Below are positions 22,866 through 31,678 of a stretch of 64,000 nucleotides of DNA, one piece after another. Position 1 is the first letter of the stretch, and each line of letters opens with the position of its first letter. The stretch is from Antrihabitans cavernicola. Lineage in GTDB: Bacteria; Actinomycetota; Actinomycetes; Mycobacteriales; Mycobacteriaceae. The translations under genes and the position numbers were made by a program. The DNA lies in NCBI RefSeq assembly GCF_008297975.1, contig NZ_VLNY01000006.1, positions 62,001 to 126,000 on the forward strand, read 5' to 3'. The notes under the pieces are model-generated. The model was given only the letters and a program-made list of their open reading frames with translations. It was not told where the DNA came from and made no database searches.

Positions 22866-24143
22866 TTACGCCTGGGCGTCGTGGCGTGTCCGACCCGCGA
22901 AAACAGCGCACAGCAAGGCTGCCGCTGCGAGGCCGGCGGCGGCCATTCGGGCGTCGAAGGCGGGATGTGCGTCGCTCAGTCGCCGCAATCCCGAGTAGGG
23001 GGTCCAGCCGAAGTCTTTTCCCAGGGTGCTCCGGGTAGCGGCGCCGAATACCGTCGATGCGAACAGCACGCCGAAACCGAGCGCGGCGACAACGGCCTCC
23101 GCAGGGAATGTCGAGCCGATCGCATAGCCGGCGGCCACGCCGATGACGCCGACACGCAAGGCCAAGAAGGCACCGTGGTGACCGAAACTCGGCGACACCG
23201 CATCGATGATCGGAATCAGCGCCGCCGCAAGGAGTCCCGCGTACGGATGCTTCCGCACCACGGACACACGCAGACCCACACCGATGGCCACGATTCCGAT
23301 CAGCACTACCCAGATCGCCGTCCCACCGCGAACCGGCATTCGCAGATCGGCAAGCACTGGCGCTGCCGCGGCGGCGATGCCGGTGACCGTGAGCAGGAAT
23401 CGACCCTCGATCGCCGGTAGCCAGCGAGACAGCAGAACGGTGGCCACGACGACCGCGGTGATCACCACCCACACGTGCTTCCACCACCGAAACGACGAGG
23501 CGACGTCCGACGCGGTGAGCCACCCTGCTCCGAAGCGGTTGACCAGAACGAGGCTGGCTACGCCGACGATCGTGGTGATCGCAATCGTGCTCGACGGTCG
23601 CTGGGGCAGGTAGTGGCCGGGCGTCGTCACCGCGGCCGCCGCCGCACCGAGTAGAGCTGCAAGTAACATCCATAGCGGAGCGTTTGCGAAAAGCCGTACA
23701 TCGGACCCGGATCCGTCCGACACCGCAACCACCAAGTATGTCGACACGATACCCAGAGCCAGCGCAACCTGCCCCTGTGGTCGACCCCACACCGCTGTTG
23801 CAGCGGCACCGAGAAGTACACCGCCGCAAGCAATTCGAAAAAGATAGGGCGAGCCTTCGTAGTCGAGGCCGCCGTTCTCGGGCCAGCCCGCGGTGATCGC
23901 CCAGACGCTGCCTACGGCAAGGGCTGCGACCACCCACGCGACACGGCGGTCCACGAATCGGCTCAGCACCACACATGCGACGACGGCCGCTACGGCTCCC
24001 AGCGCAACACCCGTGTTGTGGTCGGCGACGCCGTGCTTCTCGTAGCCGGTGTAGATCTGGCTGTCCGACAGGGTGAATCCCGCGAGCACGCCCGTCACCA
24101 GAGTGGCAAACAGCGCGACAGCGGAGCGTACGACTGCTGTCAT
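22866..24143 (-). CDS. Polytopic membrane protein, paralog B
   Basis: This is a 425-residue member of the same family as the proteins at 19819 and 24140, with about 12 helices. It keeps FGHHG, then AIGSTFPAE followed by a small-residue helix, and a central SRWLPAIEGRFLLTVTGIAA that matches APAPDGRFLLAATGCAA of paralog A. Its ATG overlaps the stop of paralog C by 4 bp. The N-terminus differs from the other two (MTAVVRSAVALFATLVTGV), lacking the PP-LREL segment. Function is unknown. Confidence 0.8.
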   Translation of the reverse strand: MTAVVRSAVALFATLVTGVLAGFTLSDSQIYTGYEKHGVADHNTGVALGAVAAVVACVVLSRFVDRRVAWVVAALAVGSVWAITAGWPENGGLDYEGSPYLFRIACGGVLLGAAATAVWGRPQGQVALALGIVSTYLVVAVSDGSGSDVRLFANAPLWMLLAALLGAAAAAVTTPGHYLPQRPSSTIAITTIVGVASLVLVNRFGAGWLTASDVASSFRWWKHVWVVITAVVVATVLLSRWLPAIEGRFLLTVTGIAAAAAPVLADLRMPVRGGTAIWVVLIGIVAIGVGLRVSVVRKHPYAGLLAAALIPIIDAVSPSFGHHGAFLALRVGVIGVAAGYAIGSTFPAEAVVAALGFGVLFASTVFGAATRSTLGKDFGWTPYSGLRRLSDAHPAFDARMAAAGLAAAALLCAVFAGRTRHDAQA

Positions 24144-25504
24144 CGCGCCGGCCCGAACCCGATCGGTTTCGCTGTTCCGGACTTGCCGCGCAGCCCGAAA
24201 ACGCCAGCGGCACAGGCGACGATCACGATCAGCATCGCCAGCCCGGCAAGGCGGTACTCGTTCGCGTCACCGAAGGAGTGGAATCCACTGGCAGGTGAAT
24301 CCCCAACGGACGAAAAGTTGATTCGTCTGATCTCAGGGACCGCGGCGGCAGTCTGCAATGCCGATGTGGACAGTATCGCGACGCCGAATGCCGTAAACGG
24401 TGATTCGCTCGGATAGCTGGACCCGAGGGCATACCCAGCGCCCAACGCGGCGACAGCAAAGCGCAGCACCATGCCGATTCCGTTGTTGCCGAACTCTGGA
24501 GAGAGTGCGCTCGAGAGGGGGACAATCGCCACGATTGCCAGTCCCAGGACCGCATTGGGGCGAATACTGGAAATCCTCAGGCCGGCAATGGTTGCCAGCG
24601 CGACAACGAACACGAACCACGGTGTCGGCGCCGATTGCGGCACAGCTCGCATGTCGCGAGTTAGTACCGCGAAGTTGGCGGCCACACCGAGTGCGACGAG
24701 GATGAAACGTCCGAGACCGGGCCGAGCCAACCTTGCCACAGTGAATGAAATCGCCAGAAGTGCCCCGACTGAAACAAACACGGCGAGCCAAATGCGCGAG
24801 CGATGGTTGATTGCGTCACGCGAGATCCACTCAGTAAACAGACGGCTGCCGATAGCGAATACCACTACACCACCGAGCGCATTTCCGATCGATCGCCTAT
24901 TCGGTTGCGGCAGCTGATATCCGGATGGCGTTGTTGCCGCCGCGGTCGCAGCCAACACGACAGCTCCCGCGAGGAGCCACCAATTCGGATCGCTGTGCCG
25001 GAGGATCGATGAGTCGATTTCGTCGGAACCCGATATGAGAAAGATGCCCCCGCTCGAACGCACGGCCGCGCTCGCCGCAGCGGCAACTGCGCCAGCGGCG
25101 AGGGCTGACTGCCAGGCAATCCGCCCGTGGCACGCGGCCGCGGCCGCACCGAGCATTCCGCCTGCCGCAATGCATCTGACGATCTGCGCGGTCTCGAGAA
25201 GGTCGACGCCGCTCGCGGCGCGCGGTGCGAGCGTTGCCGCGACGATCAGTGCCCCTAGTGCCGCAACAGCTCCCCAGCCACCGCGCCGTGAACCGCGTAC
25301 ACCGACGACGACGCACACTCCGACCGCGACGATGGCGCCGAGCGCGATGCCGGTCGGCGAATCAGACAGCCACCATCGATTGTCGCCGCCGGTTGCATAC
25401 AGAACCCAATTCGCCGTCAGATCGTCGGACAATACGAATACAGCCGCGCCACCTGCGAAAAGGGCAGCCACAACGGCAATCAGCTCACGCAGTGTCGGTG
25501 GCAC
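24140..25504 (-). CDS. Polytopic membrane protein, paralog C
   Basis: This 454-residue protein is closest to paralog A at its N-terminus (PPTLRELIAVVAALFAGG versus PPILRELITLVAGLFGAG), and its GTG has the same promoter arrangement. It contains FGNNG and ALGSSYPSE at the positions of the family motifs. It is the first gene of a probable C-B-DUF427 operon. No substrate or catalytic motif is visible. The high share of Ala, Gly and Val and the short polar loops are as in transporters or O-antigen-like polytopic proteins. Confidence 0.8.
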   Translation of the reverse strand: MPPTLRELIAVVAALFAGGAAVFVLSDDLTANWVLYATGGDNRWWLSDSPTGIALGAIVAVGVCVVVGVRGSRRGGWGAVAALGALIVAATLAPRAASGVDLLETAQIVRCIAAGGMLGAAAAACHGRIAWQSALAAGAVAAAASAAVRSSGGIFLISGSDEIDSSILRHSDPNWWLLAGAVVLAATAAATTPSGYQLPQPNRRSIGNALGGVVVFAIGSRLFTEWISRDAINHRSRIWLAVFVSVGALLAISFTVARLARPGLGRFILVALGVAANFAVLTRDMRAVPQSAPTPWFVFVVALATIAGLRISSIRPNAVLGLAIVAIVPLSSALSPEFGNNGIGMVLRFAVAALGAGYALGSSYPSESPFTAFGVAILSTSALQTAAAVPEIRRINFSSVGDSPASGFHSFGDANEYRLAGLAMLIVIVACAAGVFGLRGKSGTAKPIGFGPAR

Positions 25505-25510
25505 GTGCTG

Positions 25511-25516
25511 AACCTA
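25511..25516 (-). promoter_or_regulatory. -10 box of membrane protein paralog C
   Basis: On the minus strand TAGGTT is 6 nt before the GTG start at 25504, in the same sequence context (CGCGG upstream, TTCA overlapping) as paralog A. Confidence 0.45.
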
Positions 25517-25639
25517 CCGCGCATTTCGGGCGGTTTGCGTCAGTCGGGCGTAGTTCCCTCGACCGTGCGGTGCTTTTTACAGCAAACTCCCAGCTCGCTG
25601 CCATGGCCGTCGGACCTTGGATGTGCAGAGTTGGCGCCC

Positions 25640-26332
25640 ATGCGAATGAAGTTCTTGATTCCCTTGGTGACCGCATTGACCGCCCTCGGCGCGAGCGGCG
25701 TCGCAGCTGCGGCGCCTGCCGGACCGTTGGACGTCATCCCGCTGAATCCGCGGACCACATTCGCCGTCGTTTCCTTGATTCCGGGTGTCAGCACCGGTAC
25801 ACCCAACTCGTCGGAGCCTCGTCCGGCTCTGTCGATCATCAAGCTCTACATAGTCGACTACGTGCTGCGCCATGGTGACGGATCGGCGCAGGACCGGCAA
25901 TTGGCCCAACGCGCAATTCAATTCTCGGACAACGACGCCGCCAGTGCGTTGGACACCAAGTACCCCAACGCTATCGACGCGGTAGCGGCCGAAGACCAAC
26001 TGGCCAACACCTGGCGCGGATCGTTCTGGGGGACCTCGTACACGAGCGCCCAGGACACAGCGACGTTCCTCGTCGACAAGGAACGCACCGATCCGGCCTC
26101 GCCGATCCTCGGCTGGATGGCCACCGCGAGCCCCATCGCGGCAGACGGGACCGCGCAGAACTGGGGCACCGTCCACATTCCTGCCATGCTCGGCACCAAA
26201 TGGGGCTGGTCGGACGACCGCACATCGCTCGTCGCGTCGGCGTCCTTCGGACCGGGTTTTGCCACCGCCGCATTCACCAACGGCGATCCGGATGACGAAA
26301 ATGCCGACCTGGCAGCCTTTTCCATCAAGTGA
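25640..26332 (+). CDS. Secreted serine hydrolase, beta-lactamase/PBP-like
   Basis: This encodes 230 residues. The ATG at 25640 gives a clean signal peptide (MRMKFLIPLVTALTALGASG, cleavage near AAAP). The mature part carries the active-site pair of the serine beta-lactamase and DD-peptidase superfamily: SIIK (Ser65, Lys68) and SDN in QFSDNDAAS. GTKWGW near residue 190 stands where KTG is expected. It is shorter than a full class A beta-lactamase (about 290 residues) and lacks the Glu166 loop signature, so antibiotic hydrolysis is doubtful. A cell-wall or lipid hydrolase role outside the membrane is more likely. Confidence 0.82.
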   Translation: MRMKFLIPLVTALTALGASGVAAAAPAGPLDVIPLNPRTTFAVVSLIPGVSTGTPNSSEPRPALSIIKLYIVDYVLRHGDGSAQDRQLAQRAIQFSDNDAASALDTKYPNAIDAVAAEDQLANTWRGSFWGTSYTSAQDTATFLVDKERTDPASPILGWMATASPIAADGTAQNWGTVHIPAMLGTKWGWSDDRTSLVASASFGPGFATAAFTNGDPDDENADLAAFSIK

Positions 26333-26349
26333 GGTAGCGGAGGCCGACG

Positions 26350-26355
26350 TACGCT
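26350..26355 (+). promoter_or_regulatory. -10 box of PEP-mutase-family gene
   Basis: TACGCT ends 7 nt before the ATG at 26363, with no ribosome site. A leaderless transcript is likely. Confidence 0.4.
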
Positions 26356-26362
26356 GGACTGC

Positions 26363-27115
26363 ATGACTGCACTCAGCGCCAAAGCAACCACACTTCTCGA
26401 GCTCCACAAGCCCGGCGATCCGGTGATCCTGCCGACCGTTTGGGATGCCTGGTCCGGCAATCTCGCAGCGGAGGCGGGGTTTTCGGCCCTGACCATCGGC
26501 AGCCACCCGGTCGCGGACTCTGTCGGCAAGGCCGACAACGAGGGCATGGATTACCAGGATCTACTGACCAGGGTCAAGCAGATCACCAGTGCGGTGGACC
26601 TACCCATTTCGGTCGACATCGAATCCGGCTACGGCCTGTCGGCGGCGCAGTTGATCGAGGGACTGCTCGATGCGGGCGGTGTCGGCCTCAACATCGAGGA
26701 CACGGTGCACAGCGAGGGTGGCCGACTCCGCGACGCCCAAGAGCACGCCGACTTGGTTGGCGAACTTCGCAAGGCGGCCGATGCCGCGGGCGTGCACGTA
26801 GTGGTCAACGCGCGCACCGACCTGTTTATCAAGCAGAACGGTGACGAGGCCGACCGCGTCGATCGCGCCATCGCCCGACTGAAGTTGGCCGCCGACGCCG
26901 GTGCCGACGTTCTCTACCCCGTCGGTCGGCACGACGACGAGACGCAACGTCGCCTCACCAGTGAACTTCCATTGCCGATCAACGCAATCGGCCTGCCCGA
27001 CCAAGACGACAAAGCCGCGCTCGCCGCGCTAGGTGTCGGCCGAGTCAGCTTCGGCCCGTTCTTCCAGAAGGTTCTTGCAGGCCACGCCACCGAACTCCTG
27101 GCCCGCTGGAAGTAA
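26363..27115 (+). CDS. Isocitrate lyase/PEP phosphonomutase family enzyme
   Basis: This encodes 250 residues forming a TIM barrel of the ICL/PEP-mutase superfamily. It has TVWDAWSGNLAAEAGFSALT near residue 25, PISVDIESGYG (Mg2+-binding Asp and Glu), GVGLNIEDTVHSEGG and VVNARTDLFIK. The catalytic cysteine loop of isocitrate lyase (KKCGH) is absent, so it is one of the carbon-carbon lyases or hydrolases acting on oxaloacetate-like or 2-methylisocitrate-like acids. The substrate cannot be told. The gene stands alone between divergent promoters and a terminator. Confidence 0.88.
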   Translation: MTALSAKATTLLELHKPGDPVILPTVWDAWSGNLAAEAGFSALTIGSHPVADSVGKADNEGMDYQDLLTRVKQITSAVDLPISVDIESGYGLSAAQLIEGLLDAGGVGLNIEDTVHSEGGRLRDAQEHADLVGELRKAADAAGVHVVVNARTDLFIKQNGDEADRVDRAIARLKLAADAGADVLYPVGRHDDETQRRLTSELPLPINAIGLPDQDDKAALAALGVGRVSFGPFFQKVLAGHATELLARWK

Positions 27116-27128
27116 ACGACGTGAATCA

Positions 27129-27167
27129 GGGGACCCTTTCCTCCATTAGACGTGGTGAGGGGTCCCC
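27129..27167. terminator. Hairpin terminator between convergent genes
   Basis: GGGGACCC and GGGGTCCCC pair across a 22-nt loop that itself has a small CCTC/GAGG stem. It lies in the 89-bp gap between two converging genes. There is no clear T-run, as is common in actinobacteria, so a bidirectional terminator is inferred from shape and place. Confidence 0.6.
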
Positions 27168-27204
27168 CGACTCGGGTCGACAAGGCGGGGAACGTGGGCC
27201 TGCG

Positions 27205-29394
27205 TCAGCCGCCGCTTCTGTTGTCGGCATACGCCTTCAGCGCGGCAACCTGTGCGGGATCGAGAGATGGTCGCACCGTCTTGCGCGCTGCGGCGATGTC
27301 GGCGGCCGTGACGTCTGCGGCATCGACGCTGCGTCGCATGGCTGCCAGCGCAGCTTCCCGGAGCAGCGCTGCGCAGTCTGCGGCGGAGTAACCCTCCAGA
27401 TCGTCTGCCAGCGAGTCTAATTCGACGTCGTCTGCCAGTGGAACGTTCTTGCCTGCGGTACGCAGAATGTCACGTCGCGCAGCGGCGTCCGGCGGCGGAA
27501 CGAAGACCAGCCGCTCGATACGCCCGGGCCGCAGCAGCGCGGGATCGATCAGATCGGGCCGGTTGGTCGCGGCAACCACGACGACGTCACGGAGTGGTTC
27601 GACGCCGTCGAGTTCGGTGAGCAGCGCGGCGACCACTCGATCGCCGACTCCGGAATCCGAGCTCTGCCCTCGCGGTGGCGCCAACGCATCCACCTCGTCG
27701 AGGAACACCAGCGACGGCGCCGAATCACGCGCACGCTGAAACAGCTCGCGCACAGCCTTTTCCGATGCGCCTACCCATTTGTCCATCAGCTCGGCACCCT
27801 TCACCGAGTGCACACTCAGCTGCCCACTGCTGGCGAGCGCACGGACCAGGAACGTCTTACCGCAACCGGGCGGGCCGTAGAGCAGCACACCGTGTGGCGG
27901 GTCGACGCCGAGGCGTGCGAACGAGTCGGGGTGCCGCAGCGGCCACAGCACCGCTTCGGTGAGTGCCTGCTTGGTCTCGACCATGTCACCGACGTCGTCG
28001 AGGGTGAGGCTACCGATCGCCAATTCCTCTGTACCGGAACGTGACAGCGGCCGGATCACCTCGAGTGCGCCGAGTATATCGTCCTGGGTCAGCACCGGCT
28101 TCTCGCCGGACTTACTGGACCGCGATGCCGCTCGCAGCGCCGCCTCACGGCACAGCGCAGCAAGATCGGCGACGACGAAGCCTGGTGCGCGGGCGGCGAT
28201 GTCGTCGAGCTTCAGCTCGCCCGTCGGCACCTTGCGCAGCAGCAGATCGAGAATCGCCTTGCGGGTTGCGCCGTCCGGAAGACCCAGGGACAGTTCGCGA
28301 TCGCACAGGTCCTGGCCACGGAGGCGGTCGTCGACGGATCCCGGATGCGCTGTGGTGGCGACGAATGCGACGCCGGGAATCGTCACAGCGGCACGCAACT
28401 GATCGAGGATCAGCGTTGCGACCGGTTCCGCCTCGGACGGCAGCAGTGCATCGATATCGGTGATCAGCAGCACACCACCCGACGCGACCGAGGTGACCGC
28501 ATCGCTGACTTCCTGTAGGCGCGAGCCGATTTCGGCGGCACCGACCGTCGGGCCGTCCAACTCGACCACTCGTCGTTTGGCGAGCACGGCACGCGCCAGC
28601 GTCGCCTTACCCACACCGGCAGGCCCGGTGATCAGCACACCCAGGTGGGGTGACGCCCCGAGCGTCTTGAGCAGTTCGGGCTCGTCGAGCGCGAGCCCCA
28701 GCCATTCCGCGAGCTTGGCCGCTTGCGGTTGTGCCCCGACCAGATCTTCGATCGGAACAACGGGCGTCTCCGGAATGGCTGGGATCGCGGGAGCGGCGGT
28801 TGCGCTGGTCGAAGTCACCGCGGTTCCCCTCGTCGTCGACGCCCACTGCACCGCCGTGTTGGGCTGCACGCTCACCGGGCCTGGTGCGGGATCGACCGCG
28901 GTTACGGTGAGCAGCTCGGATGTCCAAGCGACAGCGAAGGTTCGGGTCAGTGCCTGAGTCGCTGCGGCCGTGCTGGTGCCAGGTCCCAGATCTCGCGGCA
29001 GCAGCGAGACGGCATCGCCGACGTTCACCACTTTGCCCAGCAGCGCTTGGCGCAGCGTTGCCGTCGAAATCGATTGTGTCGCCAACGCGGATCCGGTTAC
29101 CGAAATCTGTTTTGCCCCATACACGGTGACCGGTGCCAGGACCACCGTCGCGTTCTCTTTGATCCCGGCGTTCGAGAGCGTCACATCGTCGAGCAACACT
29201 GTCCCGGTGGGAGTTCCGGCAGGAGCGATGCCGACGACGGCGGCCGTCCGCCGCGCGCCGACCAAGGACACGCCGTCCCACTCACGCAGCCCCAGTGCCG
29301 CAAGTGCTTCCGGATGCAATCGAACGACGCCGCGCCGAGTATCGGCGGCGGATGTGTTCAACCTGGCTGTGAGCGCGAGATCGGGTGTGGTCAC
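27205..29394 (-). CDS. Tandem AAA ATPase (Cdc48/VAT-like; Rv0435c homolog)
   Basis: This 729-residue protein has an N-terminal double-psi-barrel-like domain (residues 1-190) and two AAA modules. D2 is canonical: Walker A GPPGCGKT near residue 505, Walker B LVFLDEVDALAPPRG and an arginine-finger region ATNRPDLIDPALLRPGR. D1 is degenerate: Walker A reads GPAGVGKA, without the usual Ser/Thr, and the Walker B region reads LLITDIDALLP where DE is expected. D2 therefore probably supplies the ATPase activity. It sits upstream of pssA-psd exactly as Rv0435c does in M. tuberculosis. It is likely a protein-unfolding or complex-remodelling machine of the cytoplasm. Client proteins are unknown. Confidence 0.9.
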   Translation of the reverse strand: MTTPDLALTARLNTSAADTRRGVVRLHPEALAALGLREWDGVSLVGARRTAAVVGIAPAGTPTGTVLLDDVTLSNAGIKENATVVLAPVTVYGAKQISVTGSALATQSISTATLRQALLGKVVNVGDAVSLLPRDLGPGTSTAAATQALTRTFAVAWTSELLTVTAVDPAPGPVSVQPNTAVQWASTTRGTAVTSTSATAAPAIPAIPETPVVPIEDLVGAQPQAAKLAEWLGLALDEPELLKTLGASPHLGVLITGPAGVGKATLARAVLAKRRVVELDGPTVGAAEIGSRLQEVSDAVTSVASGGVLLITDIDALLPSEAEPVATLILDQLRAAVTIPGVAFVATTAHPGSVDDRLRGQDLCDRELSLGLPDGATRKAILDLLLRKVPTGELKLDDIAARAPGFVVADLAALCREAALRAASRSSKSGEKPVLTQDDILGALEVIRPLSRSGTEELAIGSLTLDDVGDMVETKQALTEAVLWPLRHPDSFARLGVDPPHGVLLYGPPGCGKTFLVRALASSGQLSVHSVKGAELMDKWVGASEKAVRELFQRARDSAPSLVFLDEVDALAPPRGQSSDSGVGDRVVAALLTELDGVEPLRDVVVVAATNRPDLIDPALLRPGRIERLVFVPPPDAAARRDILRTAGKNVPLADDVELDSLADDLEGYSAADCAALLREAALAAMRRSVDAADVTAADIAAARKTVRPSLDPAQVAALKAYADNRSGG

Positions 29395-29420
29395 AACACA
29401 ACCCTGTCACACCACATCGC

Positions 29421-30302
29421 TCAGGGGCGTGCGCTTGGCCTGCGCAGTCCCAACCGTGCGGACGAGCGCCGACGGCCGTTGGGCGAGCGTCGAATGGCGC
29501 GTCGCTGCGCACGTCGCTCCGCAGGCTTGCGGTCCCAGGTTTCCGGTCGGGCCGCCACCCACCGCTGCGACCGGATGGCGAACGGGATGTGCACCAGGTA
29601 CAGGCAGACCAGCACCATCAGCAGGAGCAACGGGAACGTGACGAGGGCCGCTGCGGCAAGCGCAACCAGCACCAGCAAGCCGGCGGCGGCCTGCGGCGGG
29701 ACCGAAACGGACTTCAACGCCAGCGTGGGGACGGTGCTGACGATCAGCAAGGCAGAGAACACCATCCACGCCGAAACCAAGGCGGTCGAGTCCCACCAGC
29801 CGTCGCCCCACTGCTCGTACATGGCGACCGGCAGCAGAGCCACCAAAGCGCCTGCGGGAGCGGGCACACCGACAAAGAATTCGCGTTCGAAACTGGGGCG
29901 ATTGTCGTCGTCGAGCAGTGTGTTGAAGCGGGCGAGGCGCAGCACGATGCTCACGGCATAGATCAGCGTGATGATCCATCCGAAGCTGCCGCCGTGCAGC
30001 AGCGTGGTGTACAGCACGAGGGCGGGAGCAACACCGAACGAGATGGCGTCGGACAACGAGTCCAGTTCGGCACCGATCTTGGACGTGGCGTCCAACAGTC
30101 GGGCGACGCGGCCGTCGAGAGCGTCGAGGATGGCTGCCGCACCCACCATTGCGAGGGCGAGTCCCAGTTGTCCGTCGAGCGCGAATTTGACCGCCGACAA
30201 GCCGCTGCACAACGCAAGGATGGTGATCACGCTCGGCAACAAGCGAACTGGGCGGATCAACTGGGCTTTCGCCTTGCCGCGAACGCCGGTTTTCTCGCTC
30301 AC
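29421..30302 (-). CDS. pssA: CDP-diacylglycerol-serine O-phosphatidyltransferase
   Basis: This 293-residue membrane enzyme makes phosphatidylserine from CDP-diacylglycerol and serine. The CDP-alcohol phosphotransferase motif DGx2ARx8Gx3Dx3D is complete ([20 protein letters not shown] then LSD, about residues 60-85). About eight hydrophobic helices follow. I chose the GTG at 30302, which overlaps the psd stop (GTGA); the longer open frame upstream only shadows psd. The C-terminal ~50 residues are strongly basic ([19 protein letters not shown]). Psd then decarboxylates the product to phosphatidylethanolamine. Confidence 0.94.
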   Translation of the reverse strand: MSEKTGVRGKAKAQLIRPVRLLPSVITILALCSGLSAVKFALDGQLGLALAMVGAAAILDALDGRVARLLDATSKIGAELDSLSDAISFGVAPALVLYTTLLHGGSFGWIITLIYAVSIVLRLARFNTLLDDDNRPSFEREFFVGVPAPAGALVALLPVAMYEQWGDGWWDSTALVSAWMVFSALLIVSTVPTLALKSVSVPPQAAAGLLVLVALAAAALVTFPLLLLMVLVCLYLVHIPFAIRSQRWVAARPETWDRKPAERRAQRRAIRRSPNGRRRSSARLGLRRPSARP

Positions 30303-31012
30303 GGGAGTTCGGCCAGCACCGTTTCGGCGCCCACCGCACGCTGACCTGGCTCGACCAGCAGCGTGGTGCCGACGGGAAAGTAGGTGTCGACGCGAGATCC
30401 GAAGCGGATGAGTCCGTATGTTTCGCCGATCGGCAGGGTGTCGCCGACCTTGGCGTTGCAGACGATGCGGCGCGCGATCAGCCCGGCGATCTGAACGACC
30501 GCGACCTGCTGGCCGCTGACGGTCTCGAGCAGCATGGAGTTGCGCTCGTTGACCTCGCTGGCCTCCGCCAGGTCGGCCGAAAGGAATTGGCCGCGTTGAT
30601 GCGTCACCGACTTGACGGTGCCGCCGACCGGACTGCGCTGCACGTGAACGTCCAGCACCGACAGGAAGATACTGACGCGGGGACGCGGCTCGGAGCCCAG
30701 ATTCAGTTCGGCAGGGGGAGCGGCGGTGTCGACCAGTGCGATCTCGCCGTCGGCGGGGGAGACCACAAGGCCGGGGCGGGTCGGCGGTACGCGATGCGGG
30801 TGCCGGAAGAAGGCGGCACATGCTGCGGCTGTTGCGATTCCGCTACGACGGATCCACTTGTGCCTGCGGCCCAGTGCGGCGACGGCGAGCGGTCCACCGA
30901 CGAACGGCAGGCCTGCGGAATGCAACGGGGGTACAGCGGCGCGAACAAGGTCGACGACATGCCCCACCCCAGATGTCGTCGGGGTTCCTGGCGGGGTCGG
31001 TCGGCGTGCCAC
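30299..31012 (-). CDS. psd: Phosphatidylserine decarboxylase
   Basis: This 237-residue proenzyme belongs to the short actinobacterial Psd type. I set the start at GTG 31012 (VARRPTPPG), matching the MARRP start of the M. tuberculosis enzyme. [31 protein letters not shown] and the self-cleavage site [10 protein letters not shown] are visible. Cleavage at Gly-Ser creates the pyruvoyl cofactor. It is the first gene of the psd-pssA pair and overlaps pssA by 4 bp. A second-strand hairpin between 31066 and 31108 separates it from the upstream membrane-protein gene. Confidence 0.94.
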   Translation of the reverse strand: MARRPTPPGTPTTSGVGHVVDLVRAAVPPLHSAGLPFVGGPLAVAALGRRHKWIRRSGIATAAACAAFFRHPHRVPPTRPGLVVSPADGEIALVDTAAPPAELNLGSEPRPRVSIFLSVLDVHVQRSPVGGTVKSVTHQRGQFLSADLAEASEVNERNSMLLETVSGQQVAVVQIAGLIARRIVCNAKVGDTLPIGETYGLIRFGSRVDTYFPVGTTLLVEPGQRAVGAETVLAELP

Positions 31013-31065
31013 GGGCTCCTCTAACTGTCGAATCGGATGCACCCCAGCGAAACTGCTGTGAAACG

Positions 31066-31108
31066 TCGAACGGGGCCGCTCACACCTTAACGTGAGGACC
31101 CCGCTCGA
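31066..31108. terminator. Hairpin, probable terminator of the GlsB-like gene
   Basis: CGGGGCCGCTCAC and GTGAGGACCCCG pair over 10 bp with one mismatch and one bulge, flanked by further TCGA/CGA pairing, with an 8-nt loop. It lies just after the stop of the small membrane protein gene (minus strand). Confidence 0.55.
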
Positions 31109-31125
31109 CGGTTGTGTCTGTGTTT

Positions 31126-31398
31126 CTAGACTCGTGTTCTGCCACTGATGAAGCGTTCGTAGCCGACGATCAGAACCGCTGCGACGATGACGCCGAGGAT
31201 CAGCGCGATCCAGTCGACTCCCTTCGTGTTGTCCTGGTTGCTGAACTGATGGAAAATGAAGGACCCGATCAGGGATCCGAGGATGCCGAGCCCGATGGTG
31301 ATCGGGATCGAGATGTTCTGCTTGCCGGGTAGTACCAACCGAGCCAATGCGCCGATAATTGCTCCGGCGATGATGGCCGATATCAAGGTTCCGATCAT
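31126..31398 (-). CDS. GlsB/YeaQ/YmgE-family membrane protein (transglycosylase-associated)
   Basis: This encodes 90 residues with three hydrophobic helices. The family's glycine pattern is present: [20 protein letters not shown], then [17 protein letters not shown]. These very small membrane proteins are stress-associated in many bacteria and have no firmly known activity. A ribosome site AAGGAGTTCTCC lies before the ATG. It reads divergently from the FabH-like gene, with a 280-bp control region between. Confidence 0.9.
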   Translation of the reverse strand: MIGTLISAIIAGAIIGALARLVLPGKQNISIPITIGLGILGSLIGSFIFHQFSNQDNTKGVDWIALILGVIVAAVLIVGYERFISGRTRV

Positions 31399-31678
31399 CG
31401 GAGAACTCCTTCCGGCACCCGTACCTCGAGTGCCTGTGTGTCGAACGCAATAGGCGTTGGATCACCACGCGGGTACCCCGGAGTGGCGTGCCTCACACCA
31501 CGGTATTGGACGGGTGTCCCGAACGGATGTATTTCAAGATCACGGTTGTGTCCCCGGAGGGGAACACTTGGGTCTGTCTTTGTGAACCTACGGAACCGAA
31601 GGTTAGCTGCCTGTCGGCACTCATATGGCGTAAAATCTGAGGGACCCTCATATTTCTGTACGTGTTTAGGAGTCCGAC
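31399..31678. other. 280-bp divergent intergenic region
   Basis: No gene is seen. The stretch holds a GTGTCCCC/GGGAACAC inverted repeat near 31549-31570, a strong palindrome at 31633-31655 close to the FabH-like start, and a ribosome site (TTAGGAG) for that gene. It is lower in GC toward its right end, as expected for a promoter. Confidence 0.5.
31633..31655. promoter_or_regulatory. Palindromic operator before the FabH-like gene
   Basis: The core TGAGGGACCCTCA is a perfect 13-nt palindrome and extends to AAAT..ATTT on both sides, so 10 of 11 positions per arm match. It ends 23 bp before the ATG at 31679. The neighbouring TetR-family regulator is the natural candidate, but a different palindrome precedes that regulator's own gene. 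Confidence 0.5.

Noticed and set aside
25640-26332. Class A beta-lactamase (antibiotic resistance)
   Set aside because: SxxK and SDN are present, but the protein is too short, the Glu166 region is not recognisable and KTG is altered. It is called only a serine hydrolase.
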